Source: Cherax quadricarinatus
Lineage: Eukaryota > Arthropoda > Malacostraca > Decapoda > Parastacidae
Length of the DNA: 64,000 bases
Direction of reading: 5' to 3'
Assembly: GCF_038502225.1 (NCBI RefSeq)
Contig: NC_091292.1
Location: forward strand, 48,446,902 to 48,510,901
The first letter of the stretch is position 1. Each line of letters starts with the position of its first letter. Below the pieces are notes generated by a model. The model did no database searches. It worked only from the letters and a program-made list of their open reading frames with translations, and was not told the DNA's origin. Shown in pieces: positions 20,906 to 35,611 of the stretch. Both the position numbers and the translations under genes were made by a program.

Positions 20906-21904
20906 GTAAGAGTCAATAATACCGGCACATGGGCCTCTATAATAGCACAAGGTGACCTATAATATCTGCAGATAAACTTAATTTTATAACCCAGACAATA
21001 TGAAAATAAGTCAATTATTATTATGTGAGTGATCGTTCATTACAAAAGGTAAGATTCTATATTAGCAGTAGCAAGTGTGCAGCCAAAAAAATTTATAACA
21101 TGTAAATACTATAGTAAATATCTGCCAGCAGCTGAGCAGCTGTAATAACAGTAGGAAAGATTCTATAATAACCCAGCTGGGAATACTGGAGTTAATATTG
21201 ATCATGAGAACTTCTACAGTGGCTGCAGAAGAACGTCAACAATAACATTTATAACATAAAGGTCGCACTAGATCAAGCTGCCAATATCACATCGAAATTG
21301 GTCGTTAATATCACACTGTATGATTAAATATAAGCTGTGTCTCGTAAAAATTACTCTATATTAGATACCTGGAGTTTACCTCTTAAAACGACAGAACTAA
21401 AATAAAATTGGAAAAAGAGCTTAGACTGACATGAAAAAAGTTCAATATTCGTTTTGTCTGAACTTGTCCTAGCAAATATATTTAAATAAATGTTGCAGTT
21501 TTATTACAAAAATATAATTTATTAAAACAAAATAATTTAATTCAATATGTTTAAGAACTTGATGGTATACAAGAATCCTTGAAGGGTAGGAAGAGCACTG
21601 ATATTTGTGAGTACAGGAACTCATTAATAATTAAATTTTAGTAAAATTCGAATTGCATGCTACAGCATATTTAATTCCTCTTAAAATTATCAATAAATAT
21701 CTATATACATATATATGTGTTCGAGATATAGATTCTGACATATTATGCACGTTGTTCGTTTTTCCATTCTATTTTTCCTTTTTTTTTACTGCATTTTATT
21801 TTCAAAAAAAGTTCACAAAAACAGTATATAGGGGTGGTAGGAGAAGAGAATATTCAGCTCCAGGAAGAAACCTCCTGAGTTTTCCTAGAAGTTCTTACAT
21901 ATAC
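20906..21904. other. A2M intron, no recognised elements
   Basis: AT-rich. I found no ORF with family motifs and no structured repeat. Confidence 0.6.
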
Positions 21905-22160
21905 TATCTTTTAACATTCCGGCCATATCCCACCGAGGTAGGGTGACCTAGAAAGAAAAAACAAAGTGTCTCTATATATAAATTTAGTTATGTATACAGG
22001 AGAAGGGGTTACTAGCCCATTGCTCCGGCATTTTAGTCACCTTTTTGCGACACTTACGGCTTAGGGAGGAAGAATTTTGTTCCATTCCCCATGGAGATAA
22101 GCGGAAATAAATAAGAACACGAACTAGTAAGAAAATAGCAGAAAACCATTTTTTCCTGTT
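21905..22160 (+). repeat. Interspersed repeat, 5' part
   Basis: Matches 26022-26275 closely: CCGGCCATATCCCACC, GTATACAGGAGAAGGGGTTA, GAACACGAACTAGTAAGAAA. It is cut off at 22160 and continues into a short piece of the SINE body. Confidence 0.85.
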
Positions 22161-22195
22161 TACCTGGGTGTTACTCGACGGGTGTGGGTCGCATC

Positions 22196-22198
<3 letters not shown>
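22161..22198 (-). mobile_element. SINE body fragment
   Basis: Read on the + strand it gives CCTGGGTGTTACTCGACG and GTGTGGGTCGCATCCTG, the body of the SINE at 14118-14365, here in the opposite orientation to that copy's + strand reading. It leads straight into (TA)n. Confidence 0.65.

Positions 22199-22241
<43 letters not shown>
22199..22241. repeat. (TA)n at the 3' junction of the RLE-type LINE
   Basis: About 21 TA units adjoin the 3' end of the element at 22242. The 5' end of the same element abuts another (TA)n tract. Confidence 0.95.
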
Positions 22242-25737
<3,496 letters not shown>

Positions 25738-25763
25738 AAACAGCCACTCTGAAAGAATAGAGA

Positions 25764-25805
25764 AATTCCAAGCGCTTTCGTGACTACTCACATTATCAAG
25801 GAACT
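25764..25805 (-). ncRNA. Hammerhead-like self-cleaving RNA candidate (left arm)
   Basis: Mirror image of the motif at 25808-25849, on the minus strand, with the same sequence and therefore the same predicted fold. Confidence 0.45.
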
Positions 25806-25807
25806 AT

Positions 25808-25849
25808 AGTTCCTTGATAATGTGAGTAGTCACGAAAGCGCTTGGAATT
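25808..25849 (+). ncRNA. Hammerhead-like self-cleaving RNA candidate (right arm)
   Basis: The sequence can form all three hammerhead helices. Stem I: AGTTCC (25808-25813) with GGAATT (25844-25849), six pairs including one G-U. Core: TTGATAA (25814-25820) in place of CTGATGA. Stem II: GTGA (25822-25825) with TCAC (25830-25833), loop GTAG. Then GAAA (25834-25837) and the self-complementary AGCGCT (25837-25842) as stem III, which would need pairing in trans. The candidate cleavage base is T25843. Departures: U3/A8 instead of C3/G8 (these pair in known structures, so the change is compensatory) and one extra base before stem II. Penelope-like elements are known to carry hammerheads with short stem III; activity here is unproven. 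Confidence 0.5.
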
Positions 25850-25912
25850 TCTCTATTCTTTCAGAGTGGTTGTTTTGCATATTCTGAAATCACCTGTTTA
25901 CTGTGATCTTAT

Positions 25913-26486
<574 letters not shown>

Positions 26487-26576
<90 letters not shown>
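26487..26576. repeat. (TA)n abutting an A2M exon
   Basis: About 44 TA units, followed immediately by the coding text CGCACACGTATCGCTCAG. No splice acceptor lies between repeat and coding sequence. Confidence 0.97.
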
Positions 26577-26578
<2 letters not shown>

Positions 26579-26663
26579 CACACGTATCGCTCAGTGGAAG
26601 ACAGTTGACAACACTGCCGGCCTCGTCCACCTCGACTTCGATCTCGCTGATGAACCCGAGAAG
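26577..26663 (+). CDS. A2M: Alpha-2-macroglobulin-like exon (MG2), 5' part missing
   Basis: 29 codons encode RTRIAQWKTVDNTAGLVHL and DFDLADEPEK, a strongly typical MG2 segment (RIAQW and SDEP-type motifs). The donor AAG|GTGAGA is good and ends in phase 0. The 5' side is abnormal: coding text begins directly after (TA)n, the reading frame meets TAA at 26487, and about 9-10 residues expected after the previous exon are absent. A CAG|TGG at 26594/26595 could serve as a phase-0 acceptor but would drop six more conserved residues. Either the exon is damaged by the repeat or the assembly is faulty here. Confidence 0.8.
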
Positions 26664-28559
26664 GTGAGACACTGTTACTATCTGCACAAGGTGAGAGACG
26701 GTGGTGAGGAACCTGGGAAAGAAACTGTATTAATAAACATCATGGGAGACGATCCCATTTTTAGAGAAAGACTGAAAAATTATTGTGATTTATAATAAGA
26801 TTAATTGTTAAATGGAATTAGGAGAAAATATAAACAGTTTTAGTAAATGTGAAGAATCAAAAGATGAGCATAGTAATGGTGCTCTGTTTTTCTCGTCCGA
26901 ATTTTTTAGTAAAATAAAATAGAGATGATGCAAAAATATGCATTTGGGTCTATTTTTGAGGGCATTAAATGCCAAAAACTTGTGTAGGTTAGTCCGTCAT
27001 GGCTAAGAAATCTGCTGGATATATGGCTGTCAACATATATTCGGCACTGACAACAACAGGTATGAAGGTTAACCTTAGTACGATTCGTTAGGAAACTGAA
27101 TAAGTGATTCTTCATATGGGTGTTAGTCATATGATAACTCGCCACTGGAGTTATTGGTCCTCTGACCGAGGACTCCCGCTGGCTTACCGGTCCACCCCTT
27201 TAATTTTTTTTTTTTAAGTTGTAACAGGTATGAAGTTATCCATGTCACTGAACAGTTTCAGATTTAAAACATTAGAGATAACGGTACTTAAAAAGTTACT
27301 ATACAGACTTAAAGAACACAGGTCACTCAATATTTAAAGGATTCATAAAGGTCAAAGGTGTACCAGTTTGTGTCGCAACATTTTTAACTTTACACTGGGA
27401 GAAAAAGCACACATACATACATCATTTCTACATTAAGTTGCTTTCTATTTTGCAAACAGTGCAGTAATTTCTTATGAAGTAGCTGAAATAAACATTGGTG
27501 GTGTACTGTTACACTGGACACCCGGCTGTCTCACTAACACAAGCTGCTGCATTGTTTCATGGCTTTAAAAGTAAAAATAAAGAAATGTAAGGTGACATCC
27601 CTCAAGACAGTGTATTAGATCCTACACTGTATATAATGTTAATCAAAGTCCTACTAAAATGGTTACCAGATACCACCAGTAATACAGTTATTCCTGACCT
27701 TATAATTTCCTTAGAGCAAACTAAGTGTATAATAGACACATTGGAAATCGTATAAGTTCATCGTCAAACTAAAGGTTAGTGACAGGCCTCAATATGTACT
27801 TAGCTAAGAAGAGACTGATGATTGATTAAAATGTAAAACTGTAAAACCAGTAAAAGGCTTGAACCACATTAAATGGAGTTTTGAAAAATATTCGTGGCAG
27901 TCCTGCAACTCTTAAATGAGAAAACTAATATGTGAAATGAATGTCTTGATTGGAGTGTAGTTTCTGCCTGGTGATCAAAACAATGTTATCTACCCCCTTT
28001 CACAGTCAGTTACGTAGATCTAAATAACTGTAGTCAATATCAGTGCAGTAAATTTATTTATAAATCATAGTGTCTTCAAATTTGCCACGAGAGACCTGGA
28101 GGGTCTGAATGTAAGACAACAGGTCTGGGTAGTCTGTGTGCTTAGTATACAAAGAACTGGGTCCGCTGCAGTGCATAAAGGGAAGAAACAGCTTGTTAGT
28201 CAACCATTGTTTACAACTGCATGCTGAACAGATAATCTTAATCCCAAGAAGATTAACCGGTTATTGTTTGATAATGACAATAGTGATTTTTATGAACTTT
28301 AGACAAAATGATGAAAGTGCCAGAGAAAAGGAAGAGAAGAGAGCTGAAAACCCTAATGATATTCAACTCTATACTTCAGGAGTCACCTCACCCTCAACAA
28401 GTCCACAGCATAATAGGTGAAAACTAGCATTCTACTGGGGTTGTTACCGTTGTGAGAAGTAAAGGTGACAGTGAGGATGAGTTTGACTTCTTGATAATTG
28501 ATAATGATACAAGAGACAGCTGAGCTAATTATTCGCATGTGAAGCGTTATTTTATGCAG
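26664..28559. other. A2M intron
   Basis: Mostly unassigned AT-rich sequence. A faint LINE RT trace is noted separately at 27580-27700. Short ORFs here have no recognisable motif. Confidence 0.5.
27580..27700 (+). pseudogene. LINE reverse transcriptase trace
   Basis: One frame reads GDIPQDSVLDPTLYIMLI, close to the GVPQGSVLGPxLFxIYI motif of LINE RTs. Nothing further is clear on either side. Confidence 0.4.
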
Positions 28560-28602
28560 TAATAATAACAACAACAATAATAATAATAATAATAATAATA
28601 TC
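28560..28602. repeat. (TAA)n microsatellite
   Basis: Short impure AAT/AAC run. Confidence 0.85.
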
Positions 28603-28710
28603 TTTATTTGCTACTTGTCAGCTAGGCCTGTTAACCATGTACATCAATGACATACTACTATACAGAAAGCCGCTTGTTGTGCTGAGTATTTCGGGCAAGT
28701 TATATCAGTT

Positions 28711-28917
28711 TTGTCCCAGGATGCCACCCATACCAGTCGACTAACACCCAGGAACCCATTTTATACTGATGGGTGAACATGGACGGCAGGTATCTTATGG
28801 AAACACGTCCGTAATGTTTTTCCAGCCGTACCGGAGGAGATTCGAAATCCGAATCTCAGTATGTGAGCTGAGTGCACTAGCGATCGAACTACGGGACACG
28901 CGATCTGGTAGTGTGCC
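28711..28917 (-). mobile_element. tRNA-derived SINE, diverged copy
   Basis: The left part (AGGATGCCACCCATACC and CAGTCGACTAACACCCAGG on the + strand) matches the body of the 14118-14365 SINE. The tRNA-like head at the right, on the minus strand, contains a B-box-like GGATTTCGAATCTCC and a weak A-box region ending in CAGCTC. Confidence 0.75.
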
Positions 28918-28929
28918 TAGGGCCGTCCC

Positions 28930-29394
28930 TAATGTCGGGTAAATTACGTCGTCAAACCACCAGCTAGTAAAAGCAACAAGAGTTATGAAAGGGGTTTAGT
29001 TGGGATTGGATGTGAAGGGCGAGCAATGTGAGCCAGGCATGCAGCACCGGGTGTTGGGATAAAGATGTTCACAACTTCAGTGACAGTTCTGGAAGGGAGC
29101 GCTGACCCCACCCACTGGCTGCATCTGCTACATATTCAAACAACAACCTCACCTACCACAACTACCACAACCAATCCCACAAATCCAACAACCTCCATTA
29201 GATTGTGTCTGCAACTGGCGAAAGATACTTTTTTTAACAAATGCCCACCAATTTGAAGAAATATGCAGTGGAATCTTGGCAAGTTGTACGGTCGACGACG
29301 ACTTGAACAGTATTTCAGTGATTCAATAATGAAACTGATAGTGTTGCGAACCAACAGGAATTACCAATAACCAATAGCAAGCGGCGTGTCTGCT
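28930..29394. other. Unassigned intronic sequence
   Basis: Contains a short ACC/ACT-rich stretch at 29140-29200. I see no gene or known element. Confidence 0.5.
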
Positions 29395-29921
29395 AGAACA
29401 CCGTCGCCAGTTCGCCAGTGGAAAGACACAACTGTTATTGCAATTTTGTTCATGGCAAACGTGTATGAGCACAGTATTGCAAGATATTGGTCGACATACC
29501 TACAAATATGTACTCCGGGATTCCGAAATCTCATCACCCTCTTTTTATCGCATTTTTCAGACAAGAGTAACTTCCATCTGGTACAATACATTATACTAAA
29601 TTAACGATGCTTTTATGTATCTGAAAAATAAGTTCAGGGATTTCTTCTATCCCTTCCAGATCTTTGTAATTGACGAGTCTCTGGTCTTTTGCAGAGACAG
29701 AATATCATTAAGTAGGTAAATGTGTTCCCAGCAATAAAAAACGCTTTGATATCAAACTGATCGTTTTGTGTGGTTGTGAGAGTGACTAGGCATTACATTT
29801 GACTGTGTACACAAGTCTGAAAACAATGGAAAAATACAAAGACATTATTAGGAGTTTTGAGTAAGGTGATGAGGAAAGTGAAGTCATATCATGGTAAAGA
29901 GTATACACTGCTTACTAATAG
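29395..29921 (+). pseudogene. piggyBac-type transposase relic
   Basis: Fragmented remains of a DDD transposase that would cut and paste at TTAA sites. A frame near 29440-29560 reads ARYWSTYLQICTPGF, like the YWSTDPLLxTPxF block, then FLSHFSDKSNF, like the RFLHFxDN block. At about 29670 a frame reads FVIDESLVFCRDRISL, matching the block with the first catalytic Asp (VDExMVxFKGRxS). Near 29740 comes KRFDIKLIVLCGCES, like WGIKLFVLCDCETG. The next expected block (GKxYTLxxDNWYTS) is begun at about 29895 and then cut by a LINE-A insertion. Stops and frame changes show it is dead. Confidence 0.72.
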
Positions 29922-30418
29922 CCAGTTTGGAACCCACATCTAGCCAAGTATGTAAGGAAGCTAGAGAAAATGCAAAGATTTGCAACAAGACTAGTCCCGG
30001 AGCTAAGGGGTCTGTCATACGAGGAAAGATTAAGGGAGATCTACCTGACGACACTGGAGGACGGGAGAGAGAGGTTGTATGATAACGACCTATAAAATAC
30101 TGAGAGGAATCGACAAGGTGGACAGAGACAGGATGTTCCAGAGATGGGACACAGCAACAAGGAGTCACAGTTAGAAGGCGAGGACCCAGATGAATCACAG
30201 GGACGTTAGGAAGTATTTCTTCAGTCACAGAGTTGTCAGGAAGTGGAATAGTCTTGGAAGTGATGTAGTGGAGGCAGGATCCATACATAGCTTTAGAAGA
30301 GGTATGATAAAGCTCATGGAGCCGGAAGAGTGACCCAGTAGAGGCCAGTGAAGAGGCGAGGCCAGGAGCTATAAATCGACCCCTGCAACCACAACTAGGT
30401 GAGTACAACTAGGCGAGT
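29922..30418 (+). pseudogene. LINE-A 5'-truncated fragment
   Basis: Begins GCCAGTTTGGAACCCACATC, equivalent to about 9526 of the first LINE-A copy, and continues to the same kind of GTGAGTACAACTAGG tail. Frameshifts and stops are present. It interrupts the piggyBac relic. Confidence 0.85.
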
Positions 30419-31149
30419 ACTGGTACACAAGCCCTTTATTCGATTTTTTTTTTTTTGCGTATAAACGTGACAGACGTGTGTTGTACAATGAGTGAAACAT
30501 GAAAACAAATGCCCAGTTTTAACACAGGTATTGCTGCTTCTGATGTCTTAGGCTAATGACATCGTAGCATTTCAGTTGCATCACAAACGTGATGTGATGT
30601 TAACATTTTACACTTGAACGAAATGAAAGAAAGCGTGGACAGAGCCCATTGTAATATGAGTTGCTGTCATATATTTGACTAATAACAGGACTTTACTGAT
30701 TGTTTCCGAAAGAGTTACAAGTGGTACATAAAAACTGCTTTTCCAGTTTGTAGGCACTGCAAGTTGAATGTGCATCATACATACCAGTCAAGGCTGGGAA
30801 CAGAGACATATACCGACTTTGCTGCCTTCGTCACATCACCAGTGTTGTTGTACTGATGTTCACACCACAAGACGACCTACTTAGTGGAGGGATACACCAT
30901 ATATATTGCATGTGTGTAAGGAATATAAAACACAACTGTGCATAGAACCTCTGCAACAGTTTTAATAACATTACCAGTGCCTGTCATATGTGTATAAATT
31001 TATAAGTAAATCATATTTAGAATGGAAGCAGAAAATGGCGGTAAACAAGTTCTTAAAATGGAAAATTAAAGTTGAAAACTAAGCAGTCTTTATTTAAGGC
31101 TGCATTTTTCACAAAGAAACAGATAAGACAAATGCCTAAGTATATAAGT
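30419..31149. other. Unassigned intronic sequence
   Basis: No ORF or repeat that I can support. Confidence 0.5.
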
Positions 31150-33770
31150 AAAAAAGAAACTCGTGTAGAGGGGGATTCCCAGATTCAACATATGGACTAT
31201 GTTTTCTGTAACCCGGATGAGGAGCAGATGTGGGTGTAGTTAACAAGTTATATAATGTAATAACAGCTAACAGGAATAACCTCATTGTTTGCCTCAGTGT
31301 TGGAGGAAATGATGTTGGGAAATGTAAGTGTGAGAGTTCATGACCACTTGTAAGGCAGCCATTAATCTAATTAGATCAAAGAAAAGGATATCGATCATAT
31401 GTAGCATTTTGCCTAGAACTGGAGTGGACAATGAATGGATGTCCAGAGCAATTGGGGTAAATTGTTGGCTAAACAAATACCAAAAGTAACCTGATATACC
31501 GTTCATTTACAACTGGGATGATCTGTGGTAAACATATTTATGCAAGGGATAGGGGTACATTTTCCTGGTGCTGAGGTAGCAACATTGGCCAACTTAATTA
31601 CATAAGTAATTGCTAAAATGTCTTAAGACTTTAAGCTGAGAGAAGATAAAGGTCATTGTGAAAAGCAGAGAGGCTGCAGTATTAGGCGATGAGAGAGCAA
31701 AAATTTAAAAGCAAAATGTGTTGGGCAAATTTTGAGAAACAAGGACAGCTCACGAAGTAATTCTTGATTAAAAACAGAAAAACTTTTCTATAAATAAAAT
31801 GAGAGAGGGAAGAAAATTAAAGGATAAAATTCTTAAATAGCATTAGATTATCTAGCACTAATTGCAAATGCAAAAAACAGATATTACTTTAATATATGAA
31901 ATCTAGTTCGTTGTAAATAATAGACATCGCTGCTATGTTCCACATACAGGAATATAAAGTATTCCTCACTGAGAGTCAACAGGAAAAGAGGTGGAGTTGC
32001 TATGTTGGGAAAAAATTTCAACTGTTGATCAGAAACGATATAAAGAGGGAAGTGACAGACATGGAATCTGCTGGGCTACATTTCCTCAAAGGACGTGAAA
32101 AGCTAATTTTCGATGTGATTTAGAGAGCCATTAGCCTCTACAGTCTACAGTGACCACGGTAAACTTCTTTGGGATGAAATTATACAGGCATCTAGAAACG
32201 AAAATGTAGTTATAATAGCTTTTAACTTTAATCAAATAAATTCCATCAGTTTGACAAGAACTCTAGGCTAGTGATTTTCCTGAAATGACCCTGGTCTGAT
32301 CTTTTTTTTTTTTTTAAATTAAACAGTTTATGTCAGGACCAACAAGAGGATATAACTTGCTGGACTTGGACCTGACAAACAACGGGTTTCTGACAGATAA
32401 TCTTCAGGTTAATGAAGAACTTGGAGAACGTGACTACTAATCACATTTAATATTTCACGGAATTACATTAATAGTGATAACAAAGTTAAGATTTCCAATT
32501 CTGTGCAGCAAATTATATAGGACTAAGGGGTTCCTTGAAAAGTGAAGATTGGGGTAACCTGGCTAGGGACTCATGGGTGAGACTGGATAAAAAGTGGCGA
32601 TGGTCGCCAATATGATGTTTTTCAAAGCACTGTACGAGCTAGTCGAGCTGTATATGTTCCTAATAGAGAATGGTCTCGAATGAATAAACAATAGACTCAA
32701 ACATCTCTTTGATACAAAGAAACGATCCATTTGCAGGCGAATCGAGAGAAGTGAGGATCACCTTACTGAACAATATATAAAAGAGAAGTGAATAGGATAT
32801 AATAACACAGGAAGGAATAAAATTAGGGTAAATATATGTACAAATAAATGTAATTCAACTCAGCTTACTGTTTGTGTTATGAAATGTGCACCATTTTCAA
32901 TGCTTATTTAGTCTGTTTTTACATAAGAGGATTCAAAGAAAATCCCAGAATCTAGTAATTATACTTATCAGGACGAAAATAAATTATACCATATCAGAGT
33001 CACTAGCGACGTGGTTTTCAAGCAACTAGATAGACTGAAGTCTAAGAAGTCAACGAGCCAAAGGCGAGTTAGTTTCAAAAGTTCTGAAGGATTGTAAGTA
33101 GGAACTTAGTAAACCCTCAGCTAAGTCTTTTTAACATATCACTACAAAGAAGTATTGTTCAGGATAAATAAAAAATGGCGATTGTGAAACCCATTTACAA
33201 AGTGGGAGTTATAGACTAATTAGCCTAACATCATTGGTGGGAAAGTTCATTGAATCAATAATTACTGATGTAATCCGAAGTCACATTTATAGAAATAATC
33301 TGATTTTTTAATATAATCACTGTTTTACACAATTGGAATCTTGCATTACGAAGTTACTAACATTTTTTTCACAAAAGCATTCAAGGCAGTAGACTTGTAT
33401 GAAGAATGAGATAGTATATATTCACTTTCAGTAAGCCCTTTGATAAAGTTCCATAAGAACACATTAGGAATAGTAGGAGAAATTATCTCCTGGGCCAAGG
33501 CATTGCTGATCAATTAAACAGAGTTTGCTGCATTAATGGGGAAAATCGGAATGGAGACCTGTTACAAGTGGTGTGCCACAAGGTTAAGTGTTGGGACCCT
33601 TGTTTACAATCTACATAAATGACATTGATGATGGGATAAATAGCGATATAAAGAAGTTTGCCGATGATACTAAAATTGGTCGCAGATAATTTCTAATGTG
33701 AACACTAGAAGGCAATGTGTGGAATGAGACAGAGCAACAAACTGGAACATTATATCTAAGAATATCCAGG
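31150..33770 (+). pseudogene. Decayed CR1/L2-like LINE with esterase-type ORF1
   Basis: Motifs survive in order across several frames. ORF1: CLSVGGNDVGK near 31290 (SGNH-hydrolase GxND), SILPRTGVDNEWMSRAIG near 31402, and IGVHFPGAEVATLANLI near 31548 (DGVHF-type block). Endonuclease: SRKRGGVAMLGKN near 31978 and NLLDLDLTN near 32355. RT: ISLTSLVGKFIESIITDV near 33216, KPFDKVP near 33435, SGVPQG with GPLFTIYINDIDDG near 33568-33640, and KKFADDTKIGR near 33653. The order and FADDTK box fit CR1/L2 LINEs. Many stops; not functional. Confidence 0.7.
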
Positions 33771-34345
33771 CATTTTAATTAAGATACACCAAACCAGATT
33801 CATTGTTCATAATACAATATTTGGAATCTCGAGATTGTATCCACATTTTACGTCTGCTAAATGAATGAACTGACATGCTATGAAGCTGCAACCCAATAAT
33901 AACCAATATATTCTAAATTTAGTTCTTTCATGACATTTAGATATTCTTCAGATTATAACTCCACATTATATTTTGTAGATTAGCTATGTAAAATATGATG
34001 AATATGTGAAATGATTGTAATTTTTTAAAAGAAGTTATTATGCTCAGAGAAGTCTAACAATGACCCACAGTGGCCTCTGGAATCCTGCTTTTTGTGCCTA
34101 GCTCTCGCAGGATGAGTATGGTGCTTACAATAAACTAGCTGCTCACATAACACAACAAAAAACTAGTAAAGCATGGACGCTAGTAAGATGAGATATGGTC
34201 ATGCCAGTATGTGTGTTAGAATCACAATGATATTTTGGCTTGTTAAGACAATGAACATCAATATAAACACTTTAATTCAAAGTAATAAAATTAGTGTGTA
34301 AAGTGTCAACATTTTAATTACTAAACATAATATTTCTTTCTTCAG
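33771..34345. other. A2M intron upstream of the MG3 exon
   Basis: AT-rich, no elements recognised, ending with a pyrimidine-rich TTTCTTTCTTCAG acceptor. Confidence 0.6.
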
Positions 34346-34503
34346 GGATTATACACTATCTACGTGGACACTCAAGAGGAGTCACACTCGACCACAAACT
34401 TCAAGGTGGAGGACTTTGTGTTGCCTCGCTTTGAAGTGACATTGAAGCCACCCAGCTATATCTTGGCCACTGATGAGACCTTCACCTTCACAGTGTGTGC
34501 CAA
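34346..34503 (+). CDS. A2M: Alpha-2-macroglobulin-like exon (MG2 end/MG3 start)
   Basis: A 158-base exon with acceptor CTTCAG and donor CAA|GTGAGT. It enters in phase 0, matching the previous exon, and leaves with two bases of a codon. It encodes GLYTIYVDTQEES, then FKVEDFVLPRFEVTLKPP, the conserved FxVEEYVLPKFEV boundary between MG2 and MG3, and FTFTVCA. The continuation expected in the family (a YTYGxPVxG block) is not found downstream in this window. Confidence 0.92.
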
Positions 34504-35018
34504 GTGAGTTGCTAACACTTTGTTTCATCCAGGGGGAGTGAAGTTACACGTTGAAGGGAAGTTTTGTTCTGGAATGTAGGTTCTTGGTTAGATGTACAAA
34601 AGGAAGAAATTAGGTTCAACAAGTGAGGGGATTAGTTGTTTATTAAGGGAATTAGTAGAGGGCAGAAGTCATGGGGTAGATTTAAGAATGCAGTGCTAGA
34701 GCAGATGTGTGTGGATACTGGAGGATGGAAGCAGGTAGGTAGAGGAATATTTTGTAAAATAGCGAGGTAAAAAGGGTTGTGGGAATTTTTATATAGTGGA
34801 AGAATAAAACCTTAAAAGACCATTGATGGTCTTGGTGCAGTCATCTTTATGTTTACAGTGTAAGAACCCTAGCAGCAGCAGCCTGGGGTCTTCCCTCGAT
34901 GTATTTGATTATCTTATGTCCCACTGGGCTGTAATAGTGCGGACACTGATTAACAAACACCCTCCTGATATGTAAGTGCTTTCATTATTACATAAGTTCC
35001 TGTGGAAATTACACTCAT
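34504..35018. other. A2M intron, unassigned
   Basis: No gene or clear element. A CAG trinucleotide cluster lies near 34875. Confidence 0.5.
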
Positions 35019-35593
35019 CAGTGGCTTTATCAGTACAGATTCTAGGACATAATTGGAAGACAGTAGAACTATATACAAAAGATGAGGTAATCAGCCCCTC
35101 AGCCTTGGAGTTAGTGTTCACAGCATCGTGGTGGAGGAGAATCTGGAACAAATGGAAGAAGACTGGCGGTTATATAGGCGTCAGTGGATAAGGACGTGCA
35201 GCAGACGAGGGCATAGTCACTGGTAGGCGGGATTCCCCAGCGGAAGTAGGTCCTTCCCAAAGAGATGGGTTAGTTGTAGCAGCCGTGAAGAAGGTCTTTT
35301 AGATGTCCTCTGAACCAAGATTCCATGATGTTGCAGTGTCTGACAAGTTGTGCAAGAAGGACCTACTTCCACTGGGGAATCCCGCCTACCAGTGACTATG
35401 CCCTCGTCTGCTGCACGTCCTTATCCACTGACGCCTATATAACCGCCAGTCTTCTTCCATTTGCTCCAGATTCTCCTCCACCACGATGCTATGAATACTA
35501 ACTCCAAGGCTGAGGGACTGATTACCTCATCTTTTGTATATAGTTCTACTGTCTTCCAATTATGTCCTAGAATCTGTATTGATAAAGCCACTG
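35019..35593. repeat. Inverted repeat, 237-bp arms with 101-bp spacer
   Basis: Arms 35019-35255 and 35357-35593 have equal length and are reverse complements with only a few mismatches (for example CAGCGG against CCACTG, TTTGTTCC against TTTGCTCC). The spacer has no coding content. The outer end of the right arm runs into a hammerhead-like motif. I think this is a Penelope-related terminal repeat or a foldback element; no Penelope protein is present. Confidence 0.9.
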
Positions 35594-35611
35594 GATGGCG
35601 AAACGTCTACA
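35574..35611 (+). ncRNA. Hammerhead-like motif at the inverted-repeat end
   Basis: Same layout as the motif at 25808-25849 with other stem sequences. Stem I: TGTA (35575-35578) with TACA (35608-35611). Core: TTGATAA (35579-35585). Stem II: GCCA (35587-35590) with TGGC (35596-35599), loop CTGGA. Then GAAA (35600-35603), palindromic ACGT (35603-35606) as short stem III, and candidate cleavage base C35607. Again U3/A8 and one extra base before stem II. Confidence 0.45.

Noticed and set aside
29065..29256. 63-residue ORF with Thr-rich tract
   Set aside because: Caused by a short ACC/ACT simple repeat.
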